Shown here: one piece after another, positions 7,365-17,500 of the stretch
Layout: each line of letters begins with the position of its first letter
How positions within the stretch are numbered: the first letter of the stretch is position 1
NCBI GenBank assembly: GCA_023398615.1
Contig: JAEWSD010000022.1
Coordinates: 32,406-96,405, forward strand
DNA: 64,000 nt
Reading direction: 5' to 3'
Origin: Bacillota bacterium
GTDB lineage: Bacteria; Bacillota; Clostridia; Lachnospirales; Lachnospiraceae
Position numbers and translations under genes: made by a program
The notes under the pieces: generated by a model
The model's input: only the letters and a program-made list of their open reading frames with translations
Told to the model about the DNA's origin: nothing
Databases searched by the model: none

Positions 7365-9287
7365 ATGAAGCACGGATTTGTAAAGGCTGCCGCCGCTACA
7401 CCGAAGATTCGGGTGGCGGACTGCGGCTATAATGCGGACAGGATTATCGAATTAATAGGGATTGCGGAAAAAAATGAAGTAAAAATACTGGCATTGCCGG
7501 AACTTTGTCTTACCGGCTATACCTGTGGGGATCTGTTTCTGCAGGATACCCTGCTGAACAGTGCCAGGGAAGAATTAAGGAGGATCACGGCTTTTACGCT
7601 TGGAAAGAACGTGCTTACAGCTCTGGGCTTACCGTTATGCAGGGACGGCAAGCTGTATAATACTGCGGCTGTGATCCAGAACGGCAGGCTCCTGGGACTT
7701 ATTCCAAAAAAAAATATTCCGAACTATTCGGAATTCTATGAAGCCAGACATTTTAATCCGGGAAATGAAAAACCGGTATATATAAAGCTGTTTGACCGGA
7801 TGGTTCCATTTGGGACGAATATTTTGTTCCGGTGCACCGAAATGCCCTCTTTGGTAATCGGTGCGGAGATATGTGAAGATCTGTGGGTACCGGTACCGCC
7901 CGGTAACGGACATGCTATGGCCGGGGCTACCGTTATTCTGAACCTTTCCGCAAGCGACGAGACAACCGGCAAGGATATCTATCGCCGCGAACTGATTCAA
8001 AGCCAGTCGGCGCGGCTGGTATGCGGCTATATTTACGCGGACGCGGGAGAAGGCGAATCTACGACGGATCTGGTATTCACCGGACATAATCTGATTGCGG
8101 AAAACGGTATCCTACTGAAACAGTCGAAACGCTTTGAGAATGAGATGATTTATTCGGAGTTGGATGTCCAGAAAATGATTAATGAACGCCGGAGGATGAC
8201 TACCTTTACGGCCGCTTCCGTACAGGACTATGAGATTATCGAATACTCCTGTCTTTTTCCTGCGGGCTTACCGGAGACTTCCCTTACCCGGCCGATAGAC
8301 AGGGCACCGTTTGTACCCAGGGTGAAGGAGGACAGGGATAAGCGCTGTGAGGAAATCATCCATATACAGGCCTACGGTTTAAAGAAGAGACTGGAACATA
8401 CGGATTGCAGGAGTGCGGTAATCGGAATATCCGGCGGGCTGGATTCCACCCTGGCGCTGCTTGTTACCGGTAAAGCCTTTGATCTGCTCGGACTGGACAG
8501 AAAAGGCATCATCAGCGTGACCATGCCCTGCTTCGGCACGACGGACAGAACCTATCGGAATGCCCTTGCTTTGGCCGGACAGCTGAATACTACCCTGAAA
8601 GAGATACCGATTAGTGAAGCGGTGCTTCTTCATTTCAGGGATATCGGCAAGGACGCCGATAATCACGATATAACCTATGAGAATTCACAGGCCAGGGAAC
8701 GGACACAGATATTAATGGATGTGGCAAACCTCAAGAACGGTCTGGTCATCGGAACAGGTGATATGTCGGAGCTGGCCCTGGGCTGGGCTACCTATAACGG
8801 AGATCATATGTCAATGTATGGAGTCAATGCTTCGATTCCGAAGACCCTGGTGAGATATCTGGTATCCTATTTTGCTGAAACCACGCCGGATGAAAAATTA
8901 AGCGATGTGCTGTTTGACATATTGGACACCCCTGTAAGCCCCGAACTGCTGCCGCCTGTAAAAGGCGTTATCTCCCAGAAGACGGAGGATATCGTCGGGC
9001 CGTACGAGCTTCATGACTTTTTCCTGTACTATGTCATGAGGTTTGGTTTTACACCCTCCAAGATTTACCGTATGGCCCGAAAAGCTTTTGAAGGCGAATA
9101 TTCAGGGGAAACCATATTAAAATGGCTGACGGTCTTTTATAAACGTTTTTTCTCGCAGCAATTCAAACGCTCCTGTCTGCCGGACGGGCCCAAGGTAGGA
9201 TCTGTTGCGTTATCACCCAGAGGTGATTTAAGAATGCCGAGTGATGCCAGTGCGGCTTTATGGCTGGAGGACTTGAAAAATATTTGA
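7365..9287 (+). CDS. nadE: Glutamine-dependent NAD+ synthetase
   Basis: 640 residues, the usual length of the two-domain enzyme that amidates nicotinic acid adenine dinucleotide to NAD+ with ammonia from glutamine. The N-terminal nitrilase-type amidase (1-290) shows the triad as E46 (PELCLTGY), the lysine in [13 protein letters not shown] (about 115) and C170 (GAEICEDLW). The C-terminal ATP-pyrophosphatase synthetase has the P-loop SGGLDS at 356-361 and the [19 protein letters not shown] motif. It follows the 6S-like RNA terminator by 26 bases; there is no separate strong promoter in the gap, so some readthrough from the RNA promoter may drive it. The ribosome site is weak. Confidence 0.97.
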   Translation: MKHGFVKAAAATPKIRVADCGYNADRIIELIGIAEKNEVKILALPELCLTGYTCGDLFLQDTLLNSAREELRRITAFTLGKNVLTALGLPLCRDGKLYNTAAVIQNGRLLGLIPKKNIPNYSEFYEARHFNPGNEKPVYIKLFDRMVPFGTNILFRCTEMPSLVIGAEICEDLWVPVPPGNGHAMAGATVILNLSASDETTGKDIYRRELIQSQSARLVCGYIYADAGEGESTTDLVFTGHNLIAENGILLKQSKRFENEMIYSELDVQKMINERRRMTTFTAASVQDYEIIEYSCLFPAGLPETSLTRPIDRAPFVPRVKEDRDKRCEEIIHIQAYGLKKRLEHTDCRSAVIGISGGLDSTLALLVTGKAFDLLGLDRKGIISVTMPCFGTTDRTYRNALALAGQLNTTLKEIPISEAVLLHFRDIGKDADNHDITYENSQARERTQILMDVANLKNGLVIGTGDMSELALGWATYNGDHMSMYGVNASIPKTLVRYLVSYFAETTPDEKLSDVLFDILDTPVSPELLPPVKGVISQKTEDIVGPYELHDFFLYYVMRFGFTPSKIYRMARKAFEGEYSGETILKWLTVFYKRFFSQQFKRSCLPDGPKVGSVALSPRGDLRMPSDASAALWLEDLKNI

Positions 9288-9296
9288 CGGAGGATA

Positions 9297-9378
9297 GGTT
9301 GAAAAATAAATTTTTCAACCACAAGTTTGTGCTTGCGCACCACAAACTTGATATGCGCAAAAAGCGTGCGCAAGAATA
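9297..9378. repeat. Three-hairpin insertion between nadE and degV
   Basis: Three consecutive inverted repeats: GGTTGAAAAA/TTTTTCAACC (9297-9320), CAAGTTTGTG/CACAAACTTG (9322-9350) and TGCGC/GCGCA (9354-9372). The block is flanked by GAGGATA at 9290-9296 and 9379-9385; the right copy is the ribosome site of degV. This looks like an insertion that duplicated a Shine-Dalgarno, although the block's own ends are not inverted repeats. Confidence 0.5.
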
Positions 9379-9391
9379 GAGGATAAGATGA

Positions 9392-10264
9392 ATGGCATTA
9401 AAAATTATTACGGATTCTGCCTGTGACCTGCCGAAATGGTTCATCGAAGAACATAAGCTGCACGTAATTCCAACGCCCGTTGTTATTAATGAAAAGGATT
9501 ATTTTGACGGACAAACCATAATGCCGGAAGAGTTTTACAATATATTGAGAGCCGGTACGGATATTAAGACATATCATATCAATACCTTTATGTTTAAAAA
9601 GAATTTTGAGCCTTATGCGAAGAACCGGGATGAACTGATCTATATCTGTTTTTCCACAGGCATTGCAGGTACCTACAATGCCGCAAATTTAGCCAGGGCG
9701 GAGCTGCTGGAGGAGTATCCGGATTTTGACCTGACTATAATTGATTCCAGAGGTGCCTCCCTGGGATTTGGCCTTGCGGTGAGAAAGGCGGTCGATATGC
9801 TGGAAAATCGCGAACCGAAGCAGAAAATCATCGATGCGGTGGAATACCATTGCAGCCATATGGAACAGATCTTTACGGTGGAAACTCTGGAATACCTCTA
9901 TAAAGGCGGACGTTTAAGCAAGACCTCCGCAATTGCAGGAGGGCTTTTGGATATCAAGCCGATTATTGAGGTCAATAATGAGGGCGCGCTGACTGCCGTC
10001 GGAAAAGTCAGAGGACGCCAGCGTTCCCTGAAAAGGCTGGTTGAAATGGCAGGCGAAAGAGGAAGATCACTCGATAAGCAGGTAATCGGCCTGGTACACG
10101 GAGATGATTATAAGACGCTTTTGAAGGTAAAAGCCATGCTGAAACAAAAGTACGGCTGCCGGAATTTTCTGGAAAGCTATGTCGGCTGTGCGATTGGGGC
10201 GCATACCGGGCCGGGAATTATCGGTATCATATTCTTAGACGGGGAGTCGCCGTATGGTATGTAG
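9392..10264 (+). CDS. degV: DegV-family fatty-acid-binding protein
   Basis: 290 residues beginning MALKIITDSACDLP, the standard DegV opening. The family binds a long-chain fatty acid and works as the FakB subunit delivering it to the kinase FakA for acyl-phosphate formation. Family features: the SACDLP loop, FSTGIAGTYNAANLA with the Ser/Thr carboxylate-binding residues, the YKGGRLSKTSA segment and the C-terminal GCAIGAHTGPG. No FakA gene is nearby. GAGGATAAG is the ribosome site. It converges on the minus-strand membrane protein across a shared palindromic terminator. Confidence 0.93.
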   Translation: MALKIITDSACDLPKWFIEEHKLHVIPTPVVINEKDYFDGQTIMPEEFYNILRAGTDIKTYHINTFMFKKNFEPYAKNRDELIYICFSTGIAGTYNAANLARAELLEEYPDFDLTIIDSRGASLGFGLAVRKAVDMLENREPKQKIIDAVEYHCSHMEQIFTVETLEYLYKGGRLSKTSAIAGGLLDIKPIIEVNNEGALTAVGKVRGRQRSLKRLVEMAGERGRSLDKQVIGLVHGDDYKTLLKVKAMLKQKYGCRNFLESYVGCAIGAHTGPGIIGIIFLDGESPYGM

Positions 10265-10290
10265 CAGCAGGTACATACATTCGCAATAAA

Positions 10291-10387
10291 AAGGCTGCCG
10301 CAGAAATAAAGATTTGGGGCCGTTGCAAAACTCATGCTCACCATAATTATGAGTTTGTAACAGCCCTTAATATTTTTGCGACAGCTT
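10291..10387. terminator. Bidirectional terminator palindrome
   Basis: An imperfect 97-bp inverted repeat with arms such as GTTGCAAAACTCAT (10322-10335) and ATGAGTTTGTAAC, sited between the convergent degV and the 148-residue gene. The GGCTGTTGCAAAACTCAT-type arm recurs at 34333 and in part at 62810, so it is a reused stem sequence. Confidence 0.65.
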
Positions 10388-10401
10388 ACTTTACTATGTA
10401 T

Positions 10402-10845
10402 TTATTGTTCTTCTGGTAATGCGGCTTTTGCCAGAGTATTTTTAATGGCATCCAGCAGCAGGGTCTCCGTAAACCTGCTTTCGTCCGACAAAGTGATGGA
10501 GTTAATGTCAGTACCTTCATTCAGCTGCTTGTTGATATTTTCTAATGAAGGTTCCACCAACGGAAACATTGTAGTAATTGCCTCATCGATGTTCACGATA
10601 CGGACGGAATTGATATGGTCTGAATCCAGGACGACTTCCAGATTCAGGACGGTATCATTCAGTTCCAGTGTTGAGGTCCATACTCCCGGCCTGTACTGGT
10701 TGCCGGAAGCGGTTGAATCCGTATCCTCCTTCTTGTTCAAAAACATAACAATTAGCAGTATAATTAGTAATATACCGAGGCCAGCAAAAATAGCCGTATA
10801 TATTATTTCTTTTAAGTGAATTACGACAATCTTGGTCTTTGACAT
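10402..10845 (-). CDS. Single-pass membrane protein of unknown function
   Basis: 147 residues from the ATG at 10845 (GGTG at suitable spacing; a second ATG at 10857 is possible but almost touches AGGAAAGG). A short cytoplasmic N-terminus is followed by one transmembrane helix (about 14-38, YTAIFAGLGILLIILLIVMFL), then an extracellular domain of about 105 residues with ELNDTVLNLEVVLDSDHINSV and a C-terminal helix. The pattern of a beta-rich VLD...I.SV core followed by helical LLDAIKNTLAKA is reminiscent of FMN-binding-like or pilus-assembly extracellular domains, but there is no motif that lets me assign it. It is divergent from addB. Confidence 0.75.
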   Translation of the reverse strand: MSKTKIVVIHLKEIIYTAIFAGLGILLIILLIVMFLNKKEDTDSTASGNQYRPGVWTSTLELNDTVLNLEVVLDSDHINSVRIVNIDEAITTMFPLVEPSLENINKQLNEGTDINSITLSDESRFTETLLLDAIKNTLAKAALPEEQ

Positions 10846-11006
10846 ATGATTCACCATGCCTTTCCTGGTAGAAGATTAATACTTTTCAGATCTACGCAGC
10901 CTTCCATAAAGAATACTTTATATATCTTATTATCTGAAAGCTGAAATTATGATTCATAGAAAGTAAAAGTTAAGAACATATTTGAATCGAATAATAGGGA
11001 CGATTA

Positions 11007-11015
11007 TGGTATAAT
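11007..11015 (+). promoter_or_regulatory. Putative extended -10 promoter of addBA
   Basis: TGGTATAAT (TG at 11007-11008, TATAAT at 11010-11015), 41 bases before addB. No well-spaced -35 is visible; TTGAAT at 10982 is 22 bases away. Confidence 0.45.
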
Positions 11016-11055
11016 TACCGTAAAAGAATGTCGGAACGGAAGGTTGGAATATAGA

Positions 11056-14000
11056 ATGTCTTTACAACTTATAATGGGAAGCTCGGGATCGGGGAAATCC
11101 TACCGGCTGTATAAAGAAATCATAGAAAAGTCTCTCCGGTATCCGGACAGGAATTATCTGATCATCGTACCGGAGCAATTTACCCTGCAGACGCAAAAGG
11201 ATATCGTATCCATGCATCCGAACCACGGAACCATGAATATCGATATTCTCAGCTTTATGCGCCTTGCATACCGCATTTTCGATGAGGTGGGTGGAAACGA
11301 TAAGCCGGTTCTGGAGGATACCGGTAAAAGCATGGTCTTAAGAAAGATTGTCGCAAGGAAGAGAAAGGAACTGGTCCTTTTCAACCATGACATACAGAAG
11401 CCGGGCTTTATCAATGAACTGAAATCGTTGATCTCGGAGCTGTGCCAGTACAGCATCCGCACAGACATGCTGGAGCAGATGGAACAGGCTTCGCAAAAAC
11501 GCCCCATGCTGCAGAATAAGCTGCATGATATCCTTGTTATATATAAAGAGTTTAAAGAGTATCTGAATAATAACTACATTACTGCCGAAGAGATTCTGGA
11601 GGTCTTATGCCGGGTTATCGGCAGGTCCGAAATCATTGCTGACAGTATCATATGCTTCGACGGTTTTACAGGATTTACTCCGGCGCAGTATAACTTAATT
11701 TCTTTATTAATGAAGAAAGCAAAAAAGGTTACCGTGACGGTAACGATTGACAGGAGGGAGAATCCTTATCTTAAGGATGAGGAATTCAAGCTTTTCCATT
11801 TAAGTAAAAAAACCATTTACCGTCTTATGAAGCTTGCCGGTGAGGAAGAGGTACCGGTGGACAAGGAAATTTATGCACAGGAACTTCCGTCAGGAATTCC
11901 CTACCGATTCCGCGGCAGCCCGGCGCTTGCAGCTCTGGAACATAACATTTTCCGGTATCCGTCCGGAAGCTTCCGGGACGAACAGGATAATGTCAGTATT
12001 CATGCGGCACATAATGCAAGAGGCGAAGTCGGGTTTGTTGTAAGGGAGATCAGGAGACTGGTACGCGAGGAACATTACCGCTATCAGGACATTGCGGTGG
12101 TAACCGGTGATATTGCGGTTTATGGAAGGCTGATCGGCCGGGAATTTGACAAGACAGGTATTCCATGCTTTATTGATCATAAAAGAGATGTGCTTTCTAA
12201 TCCCTTTGTGGAATTGCTGCGTTCCGTCCTGGATATCATCCGGAAGGACTTCGATTATGAAAGTGTATTCCGGTATCTGCGCTGCGGGCTTGCAGATTAC
12301 GGGCAGGAGGAGGCGGATATCCTTGAGAATTATGTGATCGCTTTGGGTATCCGGGGACATAAAAGATGGCAGAATTCCTGGTCAAGGACTTACAGACACC
12401 AAAGGGAAGGTGAGCTGACGGTAATAAATGAACTCCGTGAAAGCATAACGGAGGATCTTATGCCGCTTTATGAAACTCTGTCCGACCGTACGAAAAATGT
12501 CAGGGAAATGACGGCGGCACTTTATGAATTCGGAGTCAGGATGAAGGCCGAAGAGAAGCTGGAAGCCTTCAGTATAGACTTTGAGGACCGGAAAATGCTG
12601 TCGTCTGCCAAGGAATATAAGCAGATATATGGAATTGTCCTGGAACTGTATGATAAAATCGTGGAGCTTCTGGGTGAAGAACCCCTTTCCTTAAAGGAAT
12701 ACACGGAGATACTGGAAGCCGGGCTGGCGGAAGCCAAGGTGGGGCTGATACCGCCCGGACTGGATCAGGTTGTCGTCGGCGATATAGAAAGGACCAGGCT
12801 TAAGGATATCAGGGCTCTTTTCTTTGTGGGGGTAAACGATACGGTTATTCCAAGGAATAATGCAGGCGGCGGCATTTTGTCGGATATGGAACGGCAGCTG
12901 CTTGCCGACAATGACATTGAAATGGCGCCCACGAAAAGGCAGGCCGCCTATATGGAACAATTTTACCTGTATCTTAATATGACGAAGCCGCAGGATAAAC
13001 TGTATCTTATTTACGGCAAGCTTGACGGGGACGGAAAGGCGCTCAGGCCGTCTTACCTTATCGAAACGGTCCGGAAGCTGTTTCCAAAGCTTGCGGTAAA
13101 GGACGAGGATATCCTGACAGAGGATTTGGACAGTATATTAGGTTCGGACGGAGGAATCCGCTATCTGATTGACGGCTTGCGGGCTTATCCCTATGGAGAT
13201 ATGAGTAATACGTGGAGGGAGCTGTTCGGTTACTATAAGTCGAAGAAGGAATACCGTGATATCCTGCAGGGTCTGATTCAGGCGGTATTCTATGTAAATA
13301 AGGAACACGGCCTGTCAAAACAGATCGCAAAAAAGCTGTACGGGAGCAATCTGATGGGCAGTGTAACCAGATTCGAGAAATATGCGGCATGTGCATTTGC
13401 ACATTATATTACCTATGGCCTGGAATTGCAGGAGAGGCAGGAATACCGCCTTGCAATGCCTGATATCGGAAACATCTTTCATGATGCGATTGAGCGCTTC
13501 TCCAAAAGGCTGTCTTCCAGCAAATATAACTGGCATTCACTGCCGGAGGATATCAGAAGCGAATGGGGAAGCGAGTGTGTGAAGGAAGCTGCGCAAGGGT
13601 ACGGCAACTCGGTTTTAAGCAGCTCCAGGAGATATGAATATCTTGTAAACAGGGTAGACAGGATAATGAAAAGAACCCTATGGGCATTGAGTGAACAGAT
13701 CAGAAAGGGAAGCTTTGAACCTGCGGAATTTGAACTGTTCTTCACGGAAAGAAGCCGGTTGGACAGTCTGCATATCGGTTTATCCGAAGAGGAGAACATC
13801 CGGCTGCAGGGACGTATCGACCGGCTGGACCTCTATGAAGAGGGGGACAGGCTTATGCTTAAAATTATAGACTATAAAACCGGCAGTACCGCATTTGATA
13901 TCCTGTCCGTATATTACGGCTTGCAGATACAGCTGGCATTATATATGGATGCGGCTGCCGAACTGATGGGCCGGGAACATCCGGGAAAGGAAATCATACC

Positions 14001-14568
14001 TGCGGGAATCCTTTATTATAATATTGACGATCCCTTTGTGGAGAAAAGTGCCCATGTGGAAGAAAGCATCCTCCGGGAGCTTAGGATGAACGGTGTGGTA
14101 AACAGCGACAAGGAGGTCATAAAAAGACTGGATAACAGTTTTGACGGTGCGGATGCCGGAATGAAGGCATCGGTAAAGTCGGATATCATTCCGGTGGAAA
14201 CCAATAAGGACGGACTTCCCACAAAACGTTCGAACACTGCGGAGACCGGCCAGTTTAAGGCAATGGAAGATTTCGTGCGAGCTTCGGTAAAGGAAGCCGG
14301 GCGCAAGATACTGGACGGGAATACGGATATCAGCCCATATCGGTTTGGGAAACGCCATGCCTGTGATTACTGTGCCTATAAGGGAATATGCGGTTTCGAT
14401 CCGAGGCTTTCGGGATACCGTTACCGGAATTTAACCCTGCTTCCAAAGGATGAGGTATGGGATAACATAACCGGGCCGCAGGGGAACAGGAAGGAAGGAA
14501 AAACTGAAAGGAGCGGGGAAGGAGGATTTGACGATGGAATGGACACCGGATCAGCAGAAGGTCATTGA
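11056..14568 (+). CDS. addB: ATP-dependent helicase/nuclease subunit B
   Basis: 1170 residues. AddB is the non-translocating subunit of AddAB, the Firmicute counterpart of RecBCD, which resects double-strand breaks and recognises Chi. It opens with a degenerate helicase Walker A, MGSSGSGKSYRL. The C-terminal RecB-type nuclease has LKIIDYKTGS and QIQLALYMDAA, and the iron-sulfur cluster cysteines are visible as a Cys near YAACAFAHY and the C-terminal CDYCAYKGICGF. The ATG at 11056 is preferred to the TTG at 11044 because GGAAGG lies upstream. Its 3' end overlaps addA by 35 bases, implying translational coupling. The extreme C-terminus is a charged, glycine-rich tail. Confidence 0.96.
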   Translation: MSLQLIMGSSGSGKSYRLYKEIIEKSLRYPDRNYLIIVPEQFTLQTQKDIVSMHPNHGTMNIDILSFMRLAYRIFDEVGGNDKPVLEDTGKSMVLRKIVARKRKELVLFNHDIQKPGFINELKSLISELCQYSIRTDMLEQMEQASQKRPMLQNKLHDILVIYKEFKEYLNNNYITAEEILEVLCRVIGRSEIIADSIICFDGFTGFTPAQYNLISLLMKKAKKVTVTVTIDRRENPYLKDEEFKLFHLSKKTIYRLMKLAGEEEVPVDKEIYAQELPSGIPYRFRGSPALAALEHNIFRYPSGSFRDEQDNVSIHAAHNARGEVGFVVREIRRLVREEHYRYQDIAVVTGDIAVYGRLIGREFDKTGIPCFIDHKRDVLSNPFVELLRSVLDIIRKDFDYESVFRYLRCGLADYGQEEADILENYVIALGIRGHKRWQNSWSRTYRHQREGELTVINELRESITEDLMPLYETLSDRTKNVREMTAALYEFGVRMKAEEKLEAFSIDFEDRKMLSSAKEYKQIYGIVLELYDKIVELLGEEPLSLKEYTEILEAGLAEAKVGLIPPGLDQVVVGDIERTRLKDIRALFFVGVNDTVIPRNNAGGGILSDMERQLLADNDIEMAPTKRQAAYMEQFYLYLNMTKPQDKLYLIYGKLDGDGKALRPSYLIETVRKLFPKLAVKDEDILTEDLDSILGSDGGIRYLIDGLRAYPYGDMSNTWRELFGYYKSKKEYRDILQGLIQAVFYVNKEHGLSKQIAKKLYGSNLMGSVTRFEKYAACAFAHYITYGLELQERQEYRLAMPDIGNIFHDAIERFSKRLSSSKYNWHSLPEDIRSEWGSECVKEAAQGYGNSVLSSSRRYEYLVNRVDRIMKRTLWALSEQIRKGSFEPAEFELFFTERSRLDSLHIGLSEEENIRLQGRIDRLDLYEEGDRLMLKIIDYKTGSTAFDILSVYYGLQIQLALYMDAAAELMGREHPGKEIIPAGILYYNIDDPFVEKSAHVEESILRELRMNGVVNSDKEVIKRLDNSFDGADAGMKASVKSDIIPVETNKDGLPTKRSNTAETGQFKAMEDFVRASVKEAGRKILDGNTDISPYRFGKRHACDYCAYKGICGFDPRLSGYRYRNLTLLPKDEVWDNITGPQGNRKEGKTERSGEGGFDDGMDTGSAEGH

Positions 14569-17500
14569 CTTACGGGAAAGAAATATATTAGTATCGGCGG
14601 CTGCGGGTTCCGGTAAGACTGCGGTGCTTGTTGCCAGGATTATATCCCTGATTTCGGAAGGGGAACATCCTATAGATATCGACCGGCTGCTTATTGTAAC
14701 CTTTACAAATGCGGCGGCTGCCGAGATGCGGGAGAGGATCGCTGCCGCAATCGAGAGGAAGGTGGCGGAAATGCCGGGGAATCTTCACCTGCAAAAGCAG
14801 ATGACCCTGATACACAGTGCACAGATAACCACGATTCATAGCTTTTGCCTTAATGTGATACGCAACCATTTCAATACGATCGATCTGGACCCGTCCTTCC
14901 GAATCGCGGATGATGCGGAGCTGACCCTGATGAAATCGGATGTAATAGCCGAGCTTTTGGAAGAATATTACGATACGCAGGATGAAGATTTTGTATATTT
15001 TGCAGAAAGTTTTTCCGGCGGGAAATCCGATATTCCCATTGAAGAACTGATTCTCAGGCTGTATGAATTCTCCATGAGCTATCCCTGGCCGGAGGATTGG
15101 CTGACGGAGCAACTGGAAACCTTCTGCGCGAACTCCGTGGAAGAGATGGCGGCTTCCGGCTGGATGACAAGACTGATAAGCAATATGAAGGCCTTGCTTG
15201 CCGATATGCGGGCAAGGTGTGAAGGCGCGATACGGATATGCAGGGAAGCGGATGGGCCTTCGGCATATCTTGCCGCCTTGCGAAGCGATGAGCAGATGCT
15301 TAATGAATTGGCGGAGCTTACCGATTATGGAGAGTTCGGGAAGGCATTCGGCGAACTAAATTTTGCCAGGCTTTCGGGAAAAAAGGAAGAAGGTGTGAGC
15401 GAAGACAAGAAGAACCGGGTTAAGCTCATAAGGGAGGAAATAAAGAAAACAATCGGCGATATCAGGAAGAATTATTTCTTTCAGCCTGCGGAGGAAATGC
15501 TTGACGATATCCGGGCTATGAGACCTCCCATGAAGGTGCTGGTCCGTCTTGTAGCGGATTTTTCCAGGGCGTTCGCTGCCAAAAAAGCCGATAAAAATAT
15601 AGTGGATTTTAATGATCTGGAGCATTTTGCCCTCCGTATTCTTGCCGAGAAGACAGAGAACAAAACCGTACCGACGCCGGCTGCCGATGAGCTCAGTGAA
15701 CATTATAAAGAAATACTGATTGATGAATACCAGGACAGCAACCTGGTACAGGAGACAATTCTTAACAGCATATCGGGTGAACGTTTCGGACGGCCGAATC
15801 TGTTCATGGTAGGAGATGTAAAACAAAGCATTTATAAGTTCAGGCTTGCAAGGCCGGAGCTGTTTATGGAAAAGTACAGGACCTATGACACGGAGAGCAG
15901 CAGACATCAGAGGATAGACCTTCACCGGAACTTCCGGAGCAGGGAGGTGGTTCTTAGTTCCGTTAATTTCATATTCGGACAGATCATGACCAGTAAGCTG
16001 GGAAATATAGAATACGACGGACAGGCGGCACTCTATACCGGTGCCGATTTTGGAAAGGACGGGGAAGGCGTATCGGATTGCACCGAGATTATGCTGGTTC
16101 CGGCAGGACCCGAGAACGCTGAGGAGGAAGCATGGAATCCGGAGTCTGCCGGGGAGAAGGCTTCGGAGAGTTTTCCGGAGGATAGCGATCCCGCCGGGGA
16201 AGAGGAATATACCGCTAAGGAAATCGAGGCAAAGGCTATTGCTAAAAGAATAAAGGAGCTGACGGACCCGGACACAGGCTTGCTTATCCGGGACAGGGAC
16301 GGGCTTCGCAGGGCCGAATTCAGGGATATTGTAATATTGCTACGAACCATGAGCAACTGGTCGGACATCTTTGCGGATATCCTGACTGCGGAGGGCATTC
16401 CGGCGCATACGGAAACCCAGTCGGGCTATTTTTCAACTCTTGAAATCAGGACGATACTTAACCTGCTAAAGATCATTGACAACCCGAGGCAGGATATCCC
16501 GCTTACGGCGATACTCCGTTCTCCGATTGTGGATTTAAGCAGTAATGATCTGGCGGTTTTAAGAATAGCAAGCAAAGATACATCCATGTATGAAGCCGTG
16601 GTCTCTTATATAAAGGGTATGCCCGGTGAGGAAGCCGGAACGGATAACTGCGGGCTTTGTGAAAGACTGAATAAATTCATGGACAGGCTGGAGGAATACC
16701 GCAGAATGGTTTGCTTCCTGTCCATACATGAACTGATTTTAAAGGTGTTGGACGATACCGGGTATTATGATTACATATCTGCCATGCCTGCCGGCGACAA
16801 GAGAAGGGCAAATGTCGATATGCTGGTACAGCGTGCGATACGCTTTGAATCGACAAGCTACCGGGGCCTGTTCCATTTTATAAGATATATTGAGAAGCTG
16901 GACAGGTATGATGTGGATTTCGGCGAGGCCAGGATTGTGAGTGAAAATGATAATACGGTCAGGATCATGAGTATCCATAAGAGTAAGGGGCTGGAATTCC
17001 CTATCGTTTTTGCCGCCGGGCTGGGAAAGTGCTTTAATAACCAGGATTCCAAAAGCAAGCTTTTGATCCATCCGGATCTCGGATTGGGCCCGGATTACCT
17101 GAATCCCGATTTACGGGTGAAAGCTCCGACCTTAGTAAAAAAAGTGATTCAAAAGGAACTGGTGCTGGAAAACCTCGGTGAGGAGCTGCGTGTATTGTAT
17201 GTCGCCCTGACAAGGGCAAAGGAAAAACTGATTCTTACGGGGAGTGTCAGGAAACCGGAGGACAAGCTTGTAAAATGGGCGAATGCTTGTATCCAAGAGG
17301 AGAAGCAGCTGTTATTCTGCCAGCTAAGCAACGCCGCCTGCTGCTTCGACTGGATTATACCCGCCGTCATGCGGCACCGGGGCTTCCGGGACATACTTAT
17401 GGAACGGGGACTGGTATCAAACCCGGGCGAAGAGCTGTATAACGACAGGTCGGAATTCCTTGTTACGGTTAAGAGCTATGGCGAGCTGGTACGGACTGAG

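Noticed and set aside
10262..10280. GTACATACATTCG near the degV stop as another element remnant
   Set aside because: It resembles the GTACATGCATTCG flank at 6892, but that string is partly target sequence and the match is too short.
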